Part shown: positions 8,049 to 16,474 of the stretch, one piece after another | How the letters are laid out: the number at the start of each line of letters is the position of its first letter | How positions within the stretch are numbered: position 1 is the stretch's first letter | Source of the DNA: Trinickia dabaoshanensis | Lineage (GTDB): Bacteria > Pseudomonadota > Gammaproteobacteria > Burkholderiales > Burkholderiaceae | DNA length: 64,000 nucleotides | Reading direction: 5' to 3' | Assembly (NCBI RefSeq): GCF_002879885.1 | Contig: NZ_PNYA01000007.1 | Location: forward strand, 168,610-232,609 | The notes under the pieces: model-generated | Seen by the model: only the letters and a program-made list of their open reading frames with translations | What the model was told of the DNA's origin: nothing | The model's database searches: none | Program-made: the position numbers and the translations under genes

Positions 8049-9641
8049 GTGAAAAGTTCTATTCAACGGAACATCGGGCCATTTGCGCTGATGCTGACCG
8101 GCTTGGGCTCGATCATCGGGTCAGGCTGGTTGTTCGGTGCGTGGAAGGCGGCAAAGATCGCAGGCCCGGCGGCTTTGTGCGCATGGATCATCGGTGCGGT
8201 GGTGATCCTCGCGATCGCGCTCACTTACGCCGAACTCGGCGCCATGTTCCCCGAATCGGGCGGCATGGTGCGCTATGCGCGCTACTCGCACGGTGCACTC
8301 GTGGGCTTCATCAGCGCATGGGCGAATTGGATCGCCATCGTCTCGGTGATTCCGATCGAGGCCGAAGCGTCGATTCAGTACATGAGCACCTGGCCCTACG
8401 ATTGGGCGCACAATTTGTTCCTGAACGGATCGCTCACGCCGCCGGGCTTATTCTTGTCGGCGCTGCTCGTGATCGTCTACTTCATGCTCAACTACTGGGG
8501 CGTGAAAGTGTTCGCGCGCGCGAACACTGCGATCACCGTGTTCAAGTTCATCATCCCCGGCCTCACGATCCTCGGCTTGCTGCTTTCCGGTTTTCATAGC
8601 GAGAACTTCGGCACGTCGAGCTCGTTCGCGCCGTATGGCTGGTCGGCGGTGTTCACGGCCGTGGCCACGAGCGGCATCGTCTTCAGCTTCAACGGTTTTC
8701 AAAGCCCGGTGAACTTGGCGGGCGAAGCGCGTAACCCTTCGAAGAGCGTGCCGTTCGCCGTCATCGGTTCGATTCTGCTCGCGCTCGTGATTTACGTGCT
8801 GTTGCAGATTGCCTATATCGGCGCGGTCAATCCGGCCGACGTCGCCAAGGGTTGGAGCCACTTCAACTTCGCTTCGCCGTTCGCGGAACTCGCGCTCGCG
8901 CTGAATCTCAACTGGCTGGCGATCATGCTGTACGTCGATGCGTTCGTGAGCCCGAGCGGCACCGGCACGACCTACATGGCAACGACGACGCGCATGATCT
9001 ACGCGATGGAGCGCAACAACACGCTGCCCAAGATGTTCGGCAACGTGCACCCGTTCTACGGCGTGCCGCGTAACGCGATGTGGTTCAACCTCGCCGTCTC
9101 GTTCGTGTTCATGTTCTTCTTCCGCGGCTGGAGCTCGCTGGCCGCCGTGATCTCGGTCGCCACCGTGATCTCGTACCTGACGGGCCCGATCAGCTTGATG
9201 GCGCTGCGCCGCACGGCGACCGACATCGAGCGTCCGCTGAAGCTTCCGCTCATGAACCTGATCGCACCGTTCGCGTTCGTGTGCGCTTCGCTCGTCCTGT
9301 ATTGGGCGAAGTGGCCGCTTACGGGCGAAATCATCTTGCTGATGGTCGTCGCGTTGCCGGTCTACTTCTATTACCAAGGCAAGTCGGGGTTCAGCGGTTG
9401 GGGCGCCGATTTGAAGGCGGCCTGGTGGCTCGTCGCGTATCTGCCCACGATGGCGGTGCTCTCGGTCATCGGCAGTAAGCAATTCGGCGGCATGGGCTAC
9501 CTGCCTTACGGTTGGGACATGCTCGTCGTCGCGGTGATCTCGCTCGGCTTCTACGCCTGGGGCGTGAACACGGGCTACCGTACGCACTATCTCGACGAGC
9601 GCGAGTCCGAGGAAGACATTCTCGAAGGCGTCGGCGTTTAA
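8049..9641 (+). CDS. APC-family amino acid permease (aspartate:proton symporter-like)
   Basis: This 530-residue inner-membrane protein has about 12-14 membrane segments. The first helix carries TGLGSIIGSGWLFGAWKAA, the substrate-binding signature of the APC superfamily, and helix 3 has SVIPIEAEASIQYMSTW. That pattern and the length fit the AspT-like branch typified by Bacillus YveA, an aspartate:proton symporter, so acidic amino acids are possible substrates; this is inference. I chose the GTG at 8049 because AGGAGAGG sits 3-10 bases upstream and helix 1 begins 12 residues later. It is followed by a hairpin and a strong terminator, so the gene is a single transcription unit. Confidence 0.85.
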   Translation: MKSSIQRNIGPFALMLTGLGSIIGSGWLFGAWKAAKIAGPAALCAWIIGAVVILAIALTYAELGAMFPESGGMVRYARYSHGALVGFISAWANWIAIVSVIPIEAEASIQYMSTWPYDWAHNLFLNGSLTPPGLFLSALLVIVYFMLNYWGVKVFARANTAITVFKFIIPGLTILGLLLSGFHSENFGTSSSFAPYGWSAVFTAVATSGIVFSFNGFQSPVNLAGEARNPSKSVPFAVIGSILLALVIYVLLQIAYIGAVNPADVAKGWSHFNFASPFAELALALNLNWLAIMLYVDAFVSPSGTGTTYMATTTRMIYAMERNNTLPKMFGNVHPFYGVPRNAMWFNLAVSFVFMFFFRGWSSLAAVISVATVISYLTGPISLMALRRTATDIERPLKLPLMNLIAPFAFVCASLVLYWAKWPLTGEIILLMVVALPVYFYYQGKSGFSGWGADLKAAWWLVAYLPTMAVLSVIGSKQFGGMGYLPYGWDMLVVAVISLGFYAWGVNTGYRTHYLDERESEEDILEGVGV

Positions 9642-9652
9642 GGCATCGCAGC

Positions 9653-9674
9653 ACCCGCGAGCTTGCTCGCGGGT
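9653..9674 (+). terminator. Perfect 10-bp hairpin just after the permease gene
   Basis: ACCCGCGAGC and GCTCGCGGGT pair perfectly around a 2-base TT. There is no U tract, so it is more likely a 3'-end stabiliser or a weak first terminator ahead of the stronger one at 9694. Confidence 0.5.
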
Positions 9675-9693
9675 GAGACGCAATCAATGAGTA

Positions 9694-9734
9694 CAAAGCC
9701 CCGTCCGACGGTGAGTCAGGCGGGGCTTTGCTTT
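9694..9734 (+). terminator. Rho-independent terminator of the permease gene
   Basis: CAAAGCCCCG (9694-9703) pairs with CGGGGCTTTG (9721-9730), followed by a short run containing CTTTGCT. The stem is 10 bp with a 17-base loop. Confidence 0.65.
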
Positions 9735-9848
9735 GCTCGGTCGCCCGCGGCCGAGTGCGTCGCCTGCTAGATGCGCGCGGAGGCCGTCGGGATCCATGCG
9801 GTTACGAAGGGCGCCGTTGAGACGCCCAATCGGCACACCGTCCAGCCG

Positions 9849-10535
9849 CTACTGCGTCAGCCTTTGCGCGAAGGCGCGGATCGTTTCGGGGTTCCAATCG
9901 TTTCCCCCGTTCCTACCCTTCGTGTCCTCGAGATACAGCGTGTAGTATTCGGTGTCAGTGTTCCACGCAGCGGTCCAAAGGCGCCTAAGGTCGGCCGGAT
10001 TCTCCGATAGCGATAGCGAGGCGGGCCTGTTCGCAACGTCGAACGTTAGCGCTTCTTGCATTGCATACATCTTGCCTTCATCGGCTTTGTAATCCCACAC
10101 GGCCAACATGCCGAGCTTGCCTGTCGGCAGTCTGAAAAGTGCCGATTCGCGTCTACCCGCGTCGGGCAACAAACCTACAACCGACGCTCCCATCGATTTG
10201 AACTGCGATGTTCGCTCTATGATCCTTCGCAATTCCGCCGATCCCAAAGACTGATCGTTGGAGGCTGTGGGGATGAGAGACTCTATCTCTCGCAGCAGGT
10301 TGAGTTCGTCGGGTGACGCAGATAAGGTCAGGTATGTCGCATTTTGTTTGATCAGATTCATTTCAAACAAAGCGCGCTGGGCCGGCGATTTAATGGGTTC
10401 AACGACTACGAGTGAGCTTGCCGCGTCCATCTGGGCCGCCATTTCGTTTAGAGCACGGTCTTGCACACTACGCTGATCGCCCGAATTGCATCCGACGACA
10501 GATACGAGTATGGGGAGTAAAGCGACGAGTCTCAT
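9849..10535 (-). CDS. Hypothetical lipoprotein
   Basis: I do not recognise this 228-residue protein. It begins MRLVALLPILVSVVGCNSGD, a lipoprotein signal peptide with lipobox VVGC and Cys at residue 16, so it should be lipid-anchored, probably in the outer membrane since Asn follows the Cys. The rest is soluble, with mixed charged and helical stretches. The ATG at 10535 overlaps the stop of the preceding gene as ATGA, implying translational coupling and a shared function. Base composition is less GC-rich than the neighbours, and the pair interrupts otherwise housekeeping surroundings, which suggests horizontal gain. An immunity or accessory role for the partner is one possibility, without direct evidence. 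Confidence 0.7.
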   Translation of the reverse strand: MRLVALLPILVSVVGCNSGDQRSVQDRALNEMAAQMDAASSLVVVEPIKSPAQRALFEMNLIKQNATYLTLSASPDELNLLREIESLIPTASNDQSLGSAELRRIIERTSQFKSMGASVVGLLPDAGRRESALFRLPTGKLGMLAVWDYKADEGKMYAMQEALTFDVANRPASLSLSENPADLRRLWTAAWNTDTEYYTLYLEDTKGRNGGNDWNPETIRAFAQRLTQ

Positions 10536-11206
10536 GGTCGAGGCCATCCTTCGCTAAGATTGCAATCTTCGGCCACCGAGTTGCTCAGTACGATGTTTCT
10601 GCGAGCCCGAGGGTCGTAGTAATAGTGTTGGCCGACAACCCGCCATCGGTTGAATGAAGGATTGGCTCCGGCGATATCGTCAGTGCGTTCGACGATTTCT
10701 TTTGAGCCGGCGCGAGCGCTAAAAAGCAGTCCTCTATTTTTCGTGAAAATCTTGAATTTGTCGTCTGTGAGGACTGATGCATCGAATTCGTCTCTAACTA
10801 GGCCCGAGTCTCGAGTCAGTTTAGAGAGCCACCCGGCGTAATTCCCTTGATGCCACTGATACACCGTGTGACGCGCTCCGAGATAATATTGTACATTTGT
10901 ATAATCAGTGGTAATTGATTCCAATATCCAGTATCTATCCTTTTGATTGTGATTCGGGAGATCGCGAACCCACGACGGTGCGCCGAGCAATGTAAAGAAC
11001 GTCGCGGCGATCGCCTGAAGGCCGCTCGGAATTTGATCGAATCTGCACGCTCGACTAAAGGCACCTAAGGCTTGCGCCTCAGATAAAAAAAGAAAGCAGG
11101 TGCAGAAAACCGCTATTTTCGCTCGTTTATGCGTTCGGGTATTGATTGGCGCTTCAAGTGGCTCGAGTGAAACCCATCGAGCCGGTACTATCTGTCGAAT
11201 GGTCAC
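10532..11206 (-). CDS. Hypothetical exported protein, first gene of a two-gene unit
   Basis: I do not recognise this 224-residue protein. After a 28-residue polar N-terminus there is a basic-hydrophobic stretch KRAKIAVFCTCFLFLSEAQA (residues 28-47) that reads as a signal peptide with an A-x-A cleavage site, so the mature part is probably periplasmic. The mature part is rich in Tyr and Trp, with YYLGARHTVYQWHQGNYAGW near the middle. The start is a GTG at 11206 with GGAG 8 bases upstream; no in-frame ATG exists. That GGAG lies in the 3' arm of a perfect hairpin (11211-11231). The gene has lower GC than its neighbours and is coupled to the lipoprotein gene by an ATGA overlap. Confidence 0.6.
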   Translation of the reverse strand: MTIRQIVPARWVSLEPLEAPINTRTHKRAKIAVFCTCFLFLSEAQALGAFSRACRFDQIPSGLQAIAATFFTLLGAPSWVRDLPNHNQKDRYWILESITTDYTNVQYYLGARHTVYQWHQGNYAGWLSKLTRDSGLVRDEFDASVLTDDKFKIFTKNRGLLFSARAGSKEIVERTDDIAGANPSFNRWRVVGQHYYYDPRARRNIVLSNSVAEDCNLSEGWPRP

Positions 11207-11210
11207 TGGT

Positions 11211-11231
11211 AGGCTCCGTTTGACGGAGCCT
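11211..11231 (-). promoter_or_regulatory. Perfect hairpin covering the ribosome site of the exported-protein gene
   Basis: AGGCTCCGT and ACGGAGCCT form a 9-bp stem with a 3-base loop. On the minus-strand transcript its 3' arm contains GGAG, the only Shine-Dalgarno-like element before the GTG at 11206. The stem may therefore limit translation, or it may be the terminator of the upstream dioxygenase gene without a U tract. Confidence 0.45.
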
Positions 11232-11361
11232 CTAAGTTAGCGCTGAGCGCTCGTCGTTCTAATCACGGGCCGAAAAATAGGACCCAGTCATGTCGATGGG
11301 GCTTGGATGCGCCGGCAGTCGGCGTCTGGTTTCACGCTTCGTCCCGTAGATACCCAGGCGT

Positions 11362-12144
11362 TCAACCGGCAAACACGTAATTCGTCATCGCCAACGCCCG
11401 CTGGTAGGTCCCGAGCGACTGAATCTCGAGCGCATAGTCGTCGCTGGCCGCGCCGATCGAGGCAAATATCGGCAGCAAGTGTTCGTCGGTCGGATGCATG
11501 AAAGCGGCGTGAGGCGCTTGCGCGCGGTAGTCGAGCAGCGCCTCGATATCACGCTGCGCAAGGCGTGCCTCGAACCAATCGGTGAACTCGGCGACGCGCG
11601 GATCGCCGTCGCCCGGTTTCGCGCCGAAATCCGCCGCCCGCAGGTTATGCGTAATCTGACCGGAGCCGACGATCAACACACCGTCATCGGCCAAGGGCCT
11701 CAGCGCGCGTCCCAGTGCATAGTGATGCGCCGGATCGCGGTGCGGCTGAATCGATAGTTGCGCAACCGGAACGTCGGCCTGCGGATACATCAGGAGCAGC
11801 GGCACCCAAGCGCCGTGATCGAGCCCGCGCGGTTGCGTTTGCGCCGCGATGTTCGCGGCATCGAGCAGCGCAGCGGCCTGACGGGCTACATCGGGCGCAC
11901 CCGGCGCGCGATAGTGCAATTCGTACAACGCGCGTGGAAAGCCGTAAAAATCGTGGATCGTTTCGGGCGCCTCGGCCGTGCTCGCCACGGGAACGTTCGT
12001 GCCCCAATGCGCGGACAGCACCAAGATCGCACGCGGACGCGGCAATCGAGCGCCGAGCGCCGCGAATTCGCTCGACGGCATCGAAGGGTCGATCGGCAGC
12101 GTGGGCGCGCCGTGGGATAAGAAGAGAGAAGGCAGTCGTGACAT
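11362..12144 (-). CDS. LigB/DODA-type extradiol dioxygenase family protein
   Basis: This 260-residue protein belongs to the class III (LigB) extradiol dioxygenases, related to plant 4,5-DOPA dioxygenase and E. coli YgiD. It shows MSRLPSLFLSHGAPTLPID at the N-terminus, LVLSAHWGTNVP near residue 43, GLDHGAWVPLLLMYP, and GSGQITHNLR. The His residues in SHG, SAHW and ITHN are the expected metal ligands. It would cleave a catechol-type ring; the physiological substrate is unknown. The start at 12144 matches the family's N-terminus; an upstream in-frame ATG at 12252 adds unconserved residues. It appears to be a single gene. Confidence 0.88.
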   Translation of the reverse strand: MSRLPSLFLSHGAPTLPIDPSMPSSEFAALGARLPRPRAILVLSAHWGTNVPVASTAEAPETIHDFYGFPRALYELHYRAPGAPDVARQAAALLDAANIAAQTQPRGLDHGAWVPLLLMYPQADVPVAQLSIQPHRDPAHHYALGRALRPLADDGVLIVGSGQITHNLRAADFGAKPGDGDPRVAEFTDWFEARLAQRDIEALLDYRAQAPHAAFMHPTDEHLLPIFASIGAASDDYALEIQSLGTYQRALAMTNYVFAG

Positions 12145-12292
12145 GGCATAGCGGCGCGCGAGCGCGTCCGGCGATCGAATGGTGGGTACCCAGCGACTAT
12201 ATGCCGCCGCGCCATGGCGAGAAACCCGCTTTCGAGAAACGGATCGTGTCACAGGAGTAGCGAGTGAGCGGCGCAGCGCGCCCGGCGGCGGT

Positions 12293-12889
12293 TTATGCCT
12301 CGCCGCGCAGGCCGGCCCACGCGGCGGCGAGCGCCGGGCCCAGAGCGAACATATCGAGCACGCGCGCCACGGTGTCGTCGACCATCTCCTCGATCGACGC
12401 GGGCCGGTTGTAGAACGCGGGCAGCGGGGGAAAGATGACCCCGCCCATCTCGGTCACGGCCGTCATGTTGCGCAGGTGCGCGAGGTTCAACGGCGTCTCG
12501 CGCGCGAGCAACACGAGGCGCCGGCGCTCCTTGAGCGTGACGTCCGCGGCACGCGCGATGAGGTTGTCCGACAGGCCATGAGCGATGCTCGCCAAGGTCT
12601 TCATCGAACAGGGCGCGACGATCATGCCGTCGGTGGCGAACGAGCCCGACGCGATACTCGCGCCGACGTCACGCACGCTATGCGCGACATCCGCGAGCGA
12701 ATGGACGTCGTCCTTCGTCATTCCGAGTTCGTGCTGAAGATTGAGCCAGCCGGCACTGGAGACGACGAGGTGCGTCTCCAGGCCTTCGATGCGGCGCATC
12801 GCGTCGAGCAGGCGCACGCCATAGATGGCGCCCGTGGCGCCCGTGATCGCGACGATCAACCGGCGCGGCGCGGCACTGGAGCGAGACAT
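12293..12889 (-). CDS. ubiX: Flavin prenyltransferase UbiX
   Basis: This 198-residue protein makes prenylated FMN from FMN and dimethylallyl phosphate, the cofactor of the UbiD decarboxylase in ubiquinone synthesis. It starts with RRLIVAITGATGAIYGVRLLDAM, the flavoprotein Rossmann-like motif, followed by SFATDGMIVAPCSMKTLASIAHGLSDNLI and ERRRLVLLARETPLNLAHLRNM, both hallmark UbiX segments. Length is as expected. It follows grxD by 64 bases on the same strand and may be read from the same transcript. Cytosolic dodecamer in known homologues. Confidence 0.95.
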   Translation of the reverse strand: MSRSSAAPRRLIVAITGATGAIYGVRLLDAMRRIEGLETHLVVSSAGWLNLQHELGMTKDDVHSLADVAHSVRDVGASIASGSFATDGMIVAPCSMKTLASIAHGLSDNLIARAADVTLKERRRLVLLARETPLNLAHLRNMTAVTEMGGVIFPPLPAFYNRPASIEEMVDDTVARVLDMFALGPALAAAWAGLRGEA

Positions 12890-12953
12890 GGCTGAAGCGA
12901 GAAGAAAGCGGCGCGGCCCGCGCTCGGCCGGCCGGCCGAGGCGAGCGGTGGCT

Positions 12954-13265
12954 TCAAGCCGCGGCGAACAACTGCTGCAGCTCGCCTGACTGATACATCT
13001 CCATCATGATGTCCGAGCCGCCGACGAATTCGCCCTTCACGTACAGTTGCGGGATGGTCGGCCAGTTCGAGAACTCCTTGATGCCTTGGCGGACTTCGTC
13101 GTCCTCGAGCACGTTGACCGTCTTGAACTGATCGACGCCGCACGCCTTCAGGATTTGCACTGCGCGGCCCGAGAAGCCGCACATCGGAAATTGTGCGTTG
13201 CCCTTCATGAAAAGGACGACCGCGTTTTCGTCGACGATTTGCTTGATGCGTTGTTGCGTATCCAT
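12954..13265 (-). CDS. grxD: Monothiol glutaredoxin Grx4 (GrxD)
   Basis: This 103-residue protein is a CGFS-type monothiol glutaredoxin that carries and delivers [2Fe-2S] clusters with glutathione and BolA-type partners. It contains [21 protein letters not shown], with the single active Cys in CGFS, then [20 protein letters not shown], the glutathione-binding TVP-like and GG motifs. The ATG at 13265 ([11 protein letters not shown]) matches the family; the longer ORF start lies outside conserved sequence. It is part of the conserved prmC-grxD-ubiX neighbourhood, here separated from prmC by a histidine kinase gene. Confidence 0.95.
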   Translation of the reverse strand: MDTQQRIKQIVDENAVVLFMKGNAQFPMCGFSGRAVQILKACGVDQFKTVNVLEDDEVRQGIKEFSNWPTIPQLYVKGEFVGGSDIMMEMYQSGELQQLFAAA

Positions 13266-13338
13266 GACTGACCTTGGCTTGCACGGGGAAAAGTTAGGGG
13301 GCAATGATAGCGGATTTCAGCTTCGCGAGCCGACGGGC

Positions 13339-15423
13339 CTAGTGCCGCGGCGCACTCGGCGCGTCGGCGAGCATTCTGCTCAGTTTGTCCGCGAGTTCTG
13401 CATAGGTGAACGGTTTCGACAGCAGATGAATCCCGGCATCGAGCCGGCCGTGGTGCACGATCGCGTTGCGTGCGTAGCCCGTCGTAAACAAGACGGGCAA
13501 CTCGGGGCGTTTCGTTCGGACCGCGTCGGCGAGCTGTCGTCCGTTCATGCCGCCCGGAAGCCCGACGTCCGTAAAGAGTAGCCGAATCTCGGGCCGCTCG
13601 CCGACGAGGTGCAAGGCGCTCGGTCCATCGGCCGCCGCCAAGACGCGGTAGCCCAGTTCGCGCAGCATCTCGCTCGTCGCGGTCCGCACGTTTTCGTCGT
13701 CTTCGACGACCAAGATCGTTTCGCCCACGCGACTGGCGGGCACGGGCCGGTGGTCGGGCCGTTCGTCCACGGCGGCATCGCCCGCGAGCCGCGGTAGGAA
13801 CAGCTTGACCGTCGTGCCTTGCGTAAGTTCGCTGTAGATCCGCACGTGTCCGCCCGATTGCTTGACGAAACCGTAGACCTGACTGAGCCCGAGCCCGGTG
13901 CCGTGGCCCACTTCCTTCGTGGTGAAGAACGGCTCCATGGCGCGCTCGAGCACCTCCTTGGACATGCCCGTGCCCGTGTCGCTCACCGCGATCATGACGT
14001 ACGGCCCCGCGTCGAGCCCGTCGAAGCGCGTGACATACGACTCGTCGAGCATGCAGTTGGCCGTTTCGATGGTGAGCTTGCCGCCGCCCGGCATCGCATC
14101 GCGCGCATTGACGGCGAGATTGAGCAGCGCGCTTTCGAGCTGATTGGCGTCGACCGATACGCGCCAAAGCTCGGCCGCGTTGACCGCTTCGATCGAGATG
14201 GCTTCGCCGAGCGTGCGTCGAAGCAAATCGGACATACCGGCAACGAGTTTGGTGATATCGGTCGGCTTCGCGTCGAGCGTTTGGCGCCGCGAAAACGCCA
14301 GCAAGCGCCGCGTCAGATTGGCGGCACGGTCGGCGCCGCGCAGCGCATTCTCGACGAAGCGCGTCATGTCCGCGCCTTGGCCGGTCTGCCCGAGGCTGCC
14401 GACGCGCCGCTGGAGCCCCTCGAGGCTACCGATCACCACCTGCAGCAAATTATTGAAGTCGTGCGCGATGCCGCCCGTGAGCTGGCCGATCGCTTCCATC
14501 TTCTGCGATTGCCGCAACTGGGCTTCGACGTTGCGTTTCTCGGTCAGATCCCGCGTGACCTTGGCAAAGCCGATGACCTCGCCGTCGGGGCCGACGATGG
14601 CATCGAGCAGCACGTTGGCCCAGAAATGCGTGCCGTCCTTGCGCACGCGCCAGCCTTCGCCCTCGAACTTTCCGGTGCTTGCGGCGCGCGCGAGCACCTT
14701 GCCCGGCACACCGTCGCGCCGGTCTTCTTCCGTATAGAAACGCGAGAAGTGCTGGCCGATGATTTCATCGGCCTGATAGCCCTTGATTCGTTGTGCGCCC
14801 GAGTTCCAACTCGTGACGTAGCCGTCGCGGTCGAGCATGAAGATTGCGTAATCGACGACGCTATCCACGAGCAGGCGAAAACGCTGCTCGGTCTCCTGCA
14901 GACGAGCCGACGCCTCATGGCCGCGATGCGCCTCCGCGCGGCTGGCCGCGAGCGCGGCTTCGTTCGACCGTTGCTGCGTCGCTTCGCGCGCTTCCATCAG
15001 CACGAAGGCGACGTGACCCTGGTCGTCGCGAACGGGGCGCAGCGTCGCGTCGATAATCGACGCCGATGCGCCGGATGCGGCGGCCGCCATGGGGAGATCG
15101 AGCCGGACCGTTTCGCCTGCCGCGGCGCGCGCAACGGCTTGCCGCAGCGCCTCGCGAGCCTCGCGCAGCTCCGGCGCGTGCGGGAAGACGTCGGCGAGCG
15201 GGCGGCCGATTACTTCGGTTTGCGGCAGCTGCAGCGCGCGACAGCCTTGATTATTGCAATCGAGGACCGTCCCGGAAGGGCTCAGCAAGGCGACGAAGGC
15301 GGAGATCTCGCTCAGGATGACGTGAGCGAGCTTGTTGCGCGTGAGCTCGGCCGGGTCGTCCGGGTGAAGCTCGGTACCGCGAACAATCGTGTGTTCGCCG
15401 ATATACGGCAAGGGACACTTCAC
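13339..15423 (-). CDS. Hybrid PAS-PAS sensor histidine kinase/response regulator
   Basis: This 694-residue protein has, in order, a PAS domain (about 30-145), a second PAS/PAC domain (about 160-290, with DYAIFMLDRDGYVTSWNSGA), a histidine kinase domain with H-box MEAIGQLTGGIAHDFNNLLQ (His near 325), an HATPase with DTGTGMSKEVLERAMEPFFT and GTGLGLSQVYG, and a C-terminal receiver domain starting ETILVVEDDENVRTA with phospho-acceptor Asp in LLFTDVGLPGG. No membrane segment is seen, so it senses cytosolic signals. The start is a GTG at 15423 with GGAG 9 bases upstream. It has its own candidate promoter and sits between prmC and grxD. The partner output protein is not encoded next to it. Confidence 0.9.
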   Translation of the reverse strand: MKCPLPYIGEHTIVRGTELHPDDPAELTRNKLAHVILSEISAFVALLSPSGTVLDCNNQGCRALQLPQTEVIGRPLADVFPHAPELREAREALRQAVARAAAGETVRLDLPMAAAASGASASIIDATLRPVRDDQGHVAFVLMEAREATQQRSNEAALAASRAEAHRGHEASARLQETEQRFRLLVDSVVDYAIFMLDRDGYVTSWNSGAQRIKGYQADEIIGQHFSRFYTEEDRRDGVPGKVLARAASTGKFEGEGWRVRKDGTHFWANVLLDAIVGPDGEVIGFAKVTRDLTEKRNVEAQLRQSQKMEAIGQLTGGIAHDFNNLLQVVIGSLEGLQRRVGSLGQTGQGADMTRFVENALRGADRAANLTRRLLAFSRRQTLDAKPTDITKLVAGMSDLLRRTLGEAISIEAVNAAELWRVSVDANQLESALLNLAVNARDAMPGGGKLTIETANCMLDESYVTRFDGLDAGPYVMIAVSDTGTGMSKEVLERAMEPFFTTKEVGHGTGLGLSQVYGFVKQSGGHVRIYSELTQGTTVKLFLPRLAGDAAVDERPDHRPVPASRVGETILVVEDDENVRTATSEMLRELGYRVLAAADGPSALHLVGERPEIRLLFTDVGLPGGMNGRQLADAVRTKRPELPVLFTTGYARNAIVHHGRLDAGIHLLSKPFTYAELADKLSRMLADAPSAPRH

Positions 15424-15495
15424 CGTGGGCTCCGCTTTAAGTTCGGTTGAAACGCGGCCGCGGCAAGTCTGTCCCCCGCGCGCGAGCGAAGATAA

Positions 15496-15523
15496 ATCAT
15501 ATCAGCGTGGACGATGCATCAAA
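15496..15523 (-). promoter_or_regulatory. Candidate promoter of the hybrid kinase gene
   Basis: On the minus strand TTTGAT (15523-15518) and TATGAT (15501-15496) are 16 bases apart, in the gap between prmC and the kinase gene. The leader would be about 65 bases. Confidence 0.45.
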
Positions 15524-15588
15524 TCATCTTAGAGTGCGATCGAACGATTGGGAATGCACGGCGCGAGATCGAGACGCTGCCCGGCCGC

Positions 15589-16464
15589 TCAGACGCGTCG
15601 TCCGCCCGTTGTGCGTTCGATACCGGCTAGATCTTGCAACGAACGTACGTCCGCGAAGCCGGCGGCCATGAGCAACGCACGCACTGAAGCGGCTTGATCG
15701 TAGCCATGCTCGATCCACAAGGATGCGCCTATAGCTAAAAACGGGCCCGATCCGAGCACGATGCTGCGAATGGCGGTCAATCCGTCTGATTCGTCCGTCA
15801 AAGCGCCACGAGGTTCGAAGCGCAGATCGCCTTCGTCGAGGTGCGGATCGCCCGACGCGATATAAGGCGGATTGGTGACGATGATATCGAATTGAAGTGC
15901 CGGCGACGCCGGCGACGCGCCGTCCAGCGCGCCATACCAGTCGCCCGCCATCCAAGCGATGGGGCCGCCCGGGCGGCCCGGATCGAGCAGCTTCGCGGCG
16001 TTGCGCGCCGCGACGGCGAGCGCCGCCCCGGAGCGATCGACGGCCCATACGCGTGCGTCGGGCCTTGCCGATGCAATGGCCACCGCGATCGCGCCGCTGC
16101 CGGTGCCGAGGTCGAGCACGCGGGGCCGAGGGATCGATTCGATCGCCGCGAGTGCCGTCTCGACGAGCAATTCGGTCTCGGGGCGCGGGATCAGCACGTC
16201 GGGCGTGACGTCGAATTCGAGACCGTAGAACTCGCGTACGCCGACGATCTGCGCGATCGGCTCACCCGCCACGCGCCTCGCCTCGAGCATCCGAAACGCG
16301 GCGAGCGCGTTCGGATCGAGCGATTCGCCGCCCCGCGTGATCAGTTCGGTGCGTCGCCAGCCGAGGGCATGCGCAAGCAGTACCCGCGCCTCCAGCGGCG
16401 CGAGCGGGCAGGCGCGCAACACCGCGGTGACGGTGGGCGCCGCGGACGTGGGGCCGGCTGTCAT
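15589..16464 (-). CDS. prmC: Peptide chain release factor N5-glutamine methyltransferase PrmC
   Basis: This 291-residue enzyme methylates the Gln of the GGQ motif in release factors RF1 and RF2. It has an N-terminal helical domain, PRPETELLVE, the SAM motif VLDLGTGSGAIAVAIA near residue 117, and the substrate-binding NPPYI motif (FDIIVTNPPYIASGD), all expected. It starts 10 bases after the stop of prfA, which encodes its substrate RF1, so the two are surely co-transcribed and functionally linked. Slightly longer than E. coli PrmC (277) because of a small insert near NAAKLLDPGRPGGP. Confidence 0.95.
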   Translation of the reverse strand: MTAGPTSAAPTVTAVLRACPLAPLEARVLLAHALGWRRTELITRGGESLDPNALAAFRMLEARRVAGEPIAQIVGVREFYGLEFDVTPDVLIPRPETELLVETALAAIESIPRPRVLDLGTGSGAIAVAIASARPDARVWAVDRSGAALAVAARNAAKLLDPGRPGGPIAWMAGDWYGALDGASPASPALQFDIIVTNPPYIASGDPHLDEGDLRFEPRGALTDESDGLTAIRSIVLGSGPFLAIGASLWIEHGYDQAASVRALLMAAGFADVRSLQDLAGIERTTGGRRV

Positions 16465-16474
16465 GGCGCGTGCG

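Noticed and set aside
8448..9683. 411-codon frame antisense to the APC permease
   Set aside because: Arg/His-rich composition typical of antisense shadows; no ribosome site.
13819..15450. 543-codon open frame on the plus strand
   Set aside because: It lies opposite the hybrid kinase gene, whose domains are unmistakable. Long antisense frames are common at this GC content, and it matches no family.
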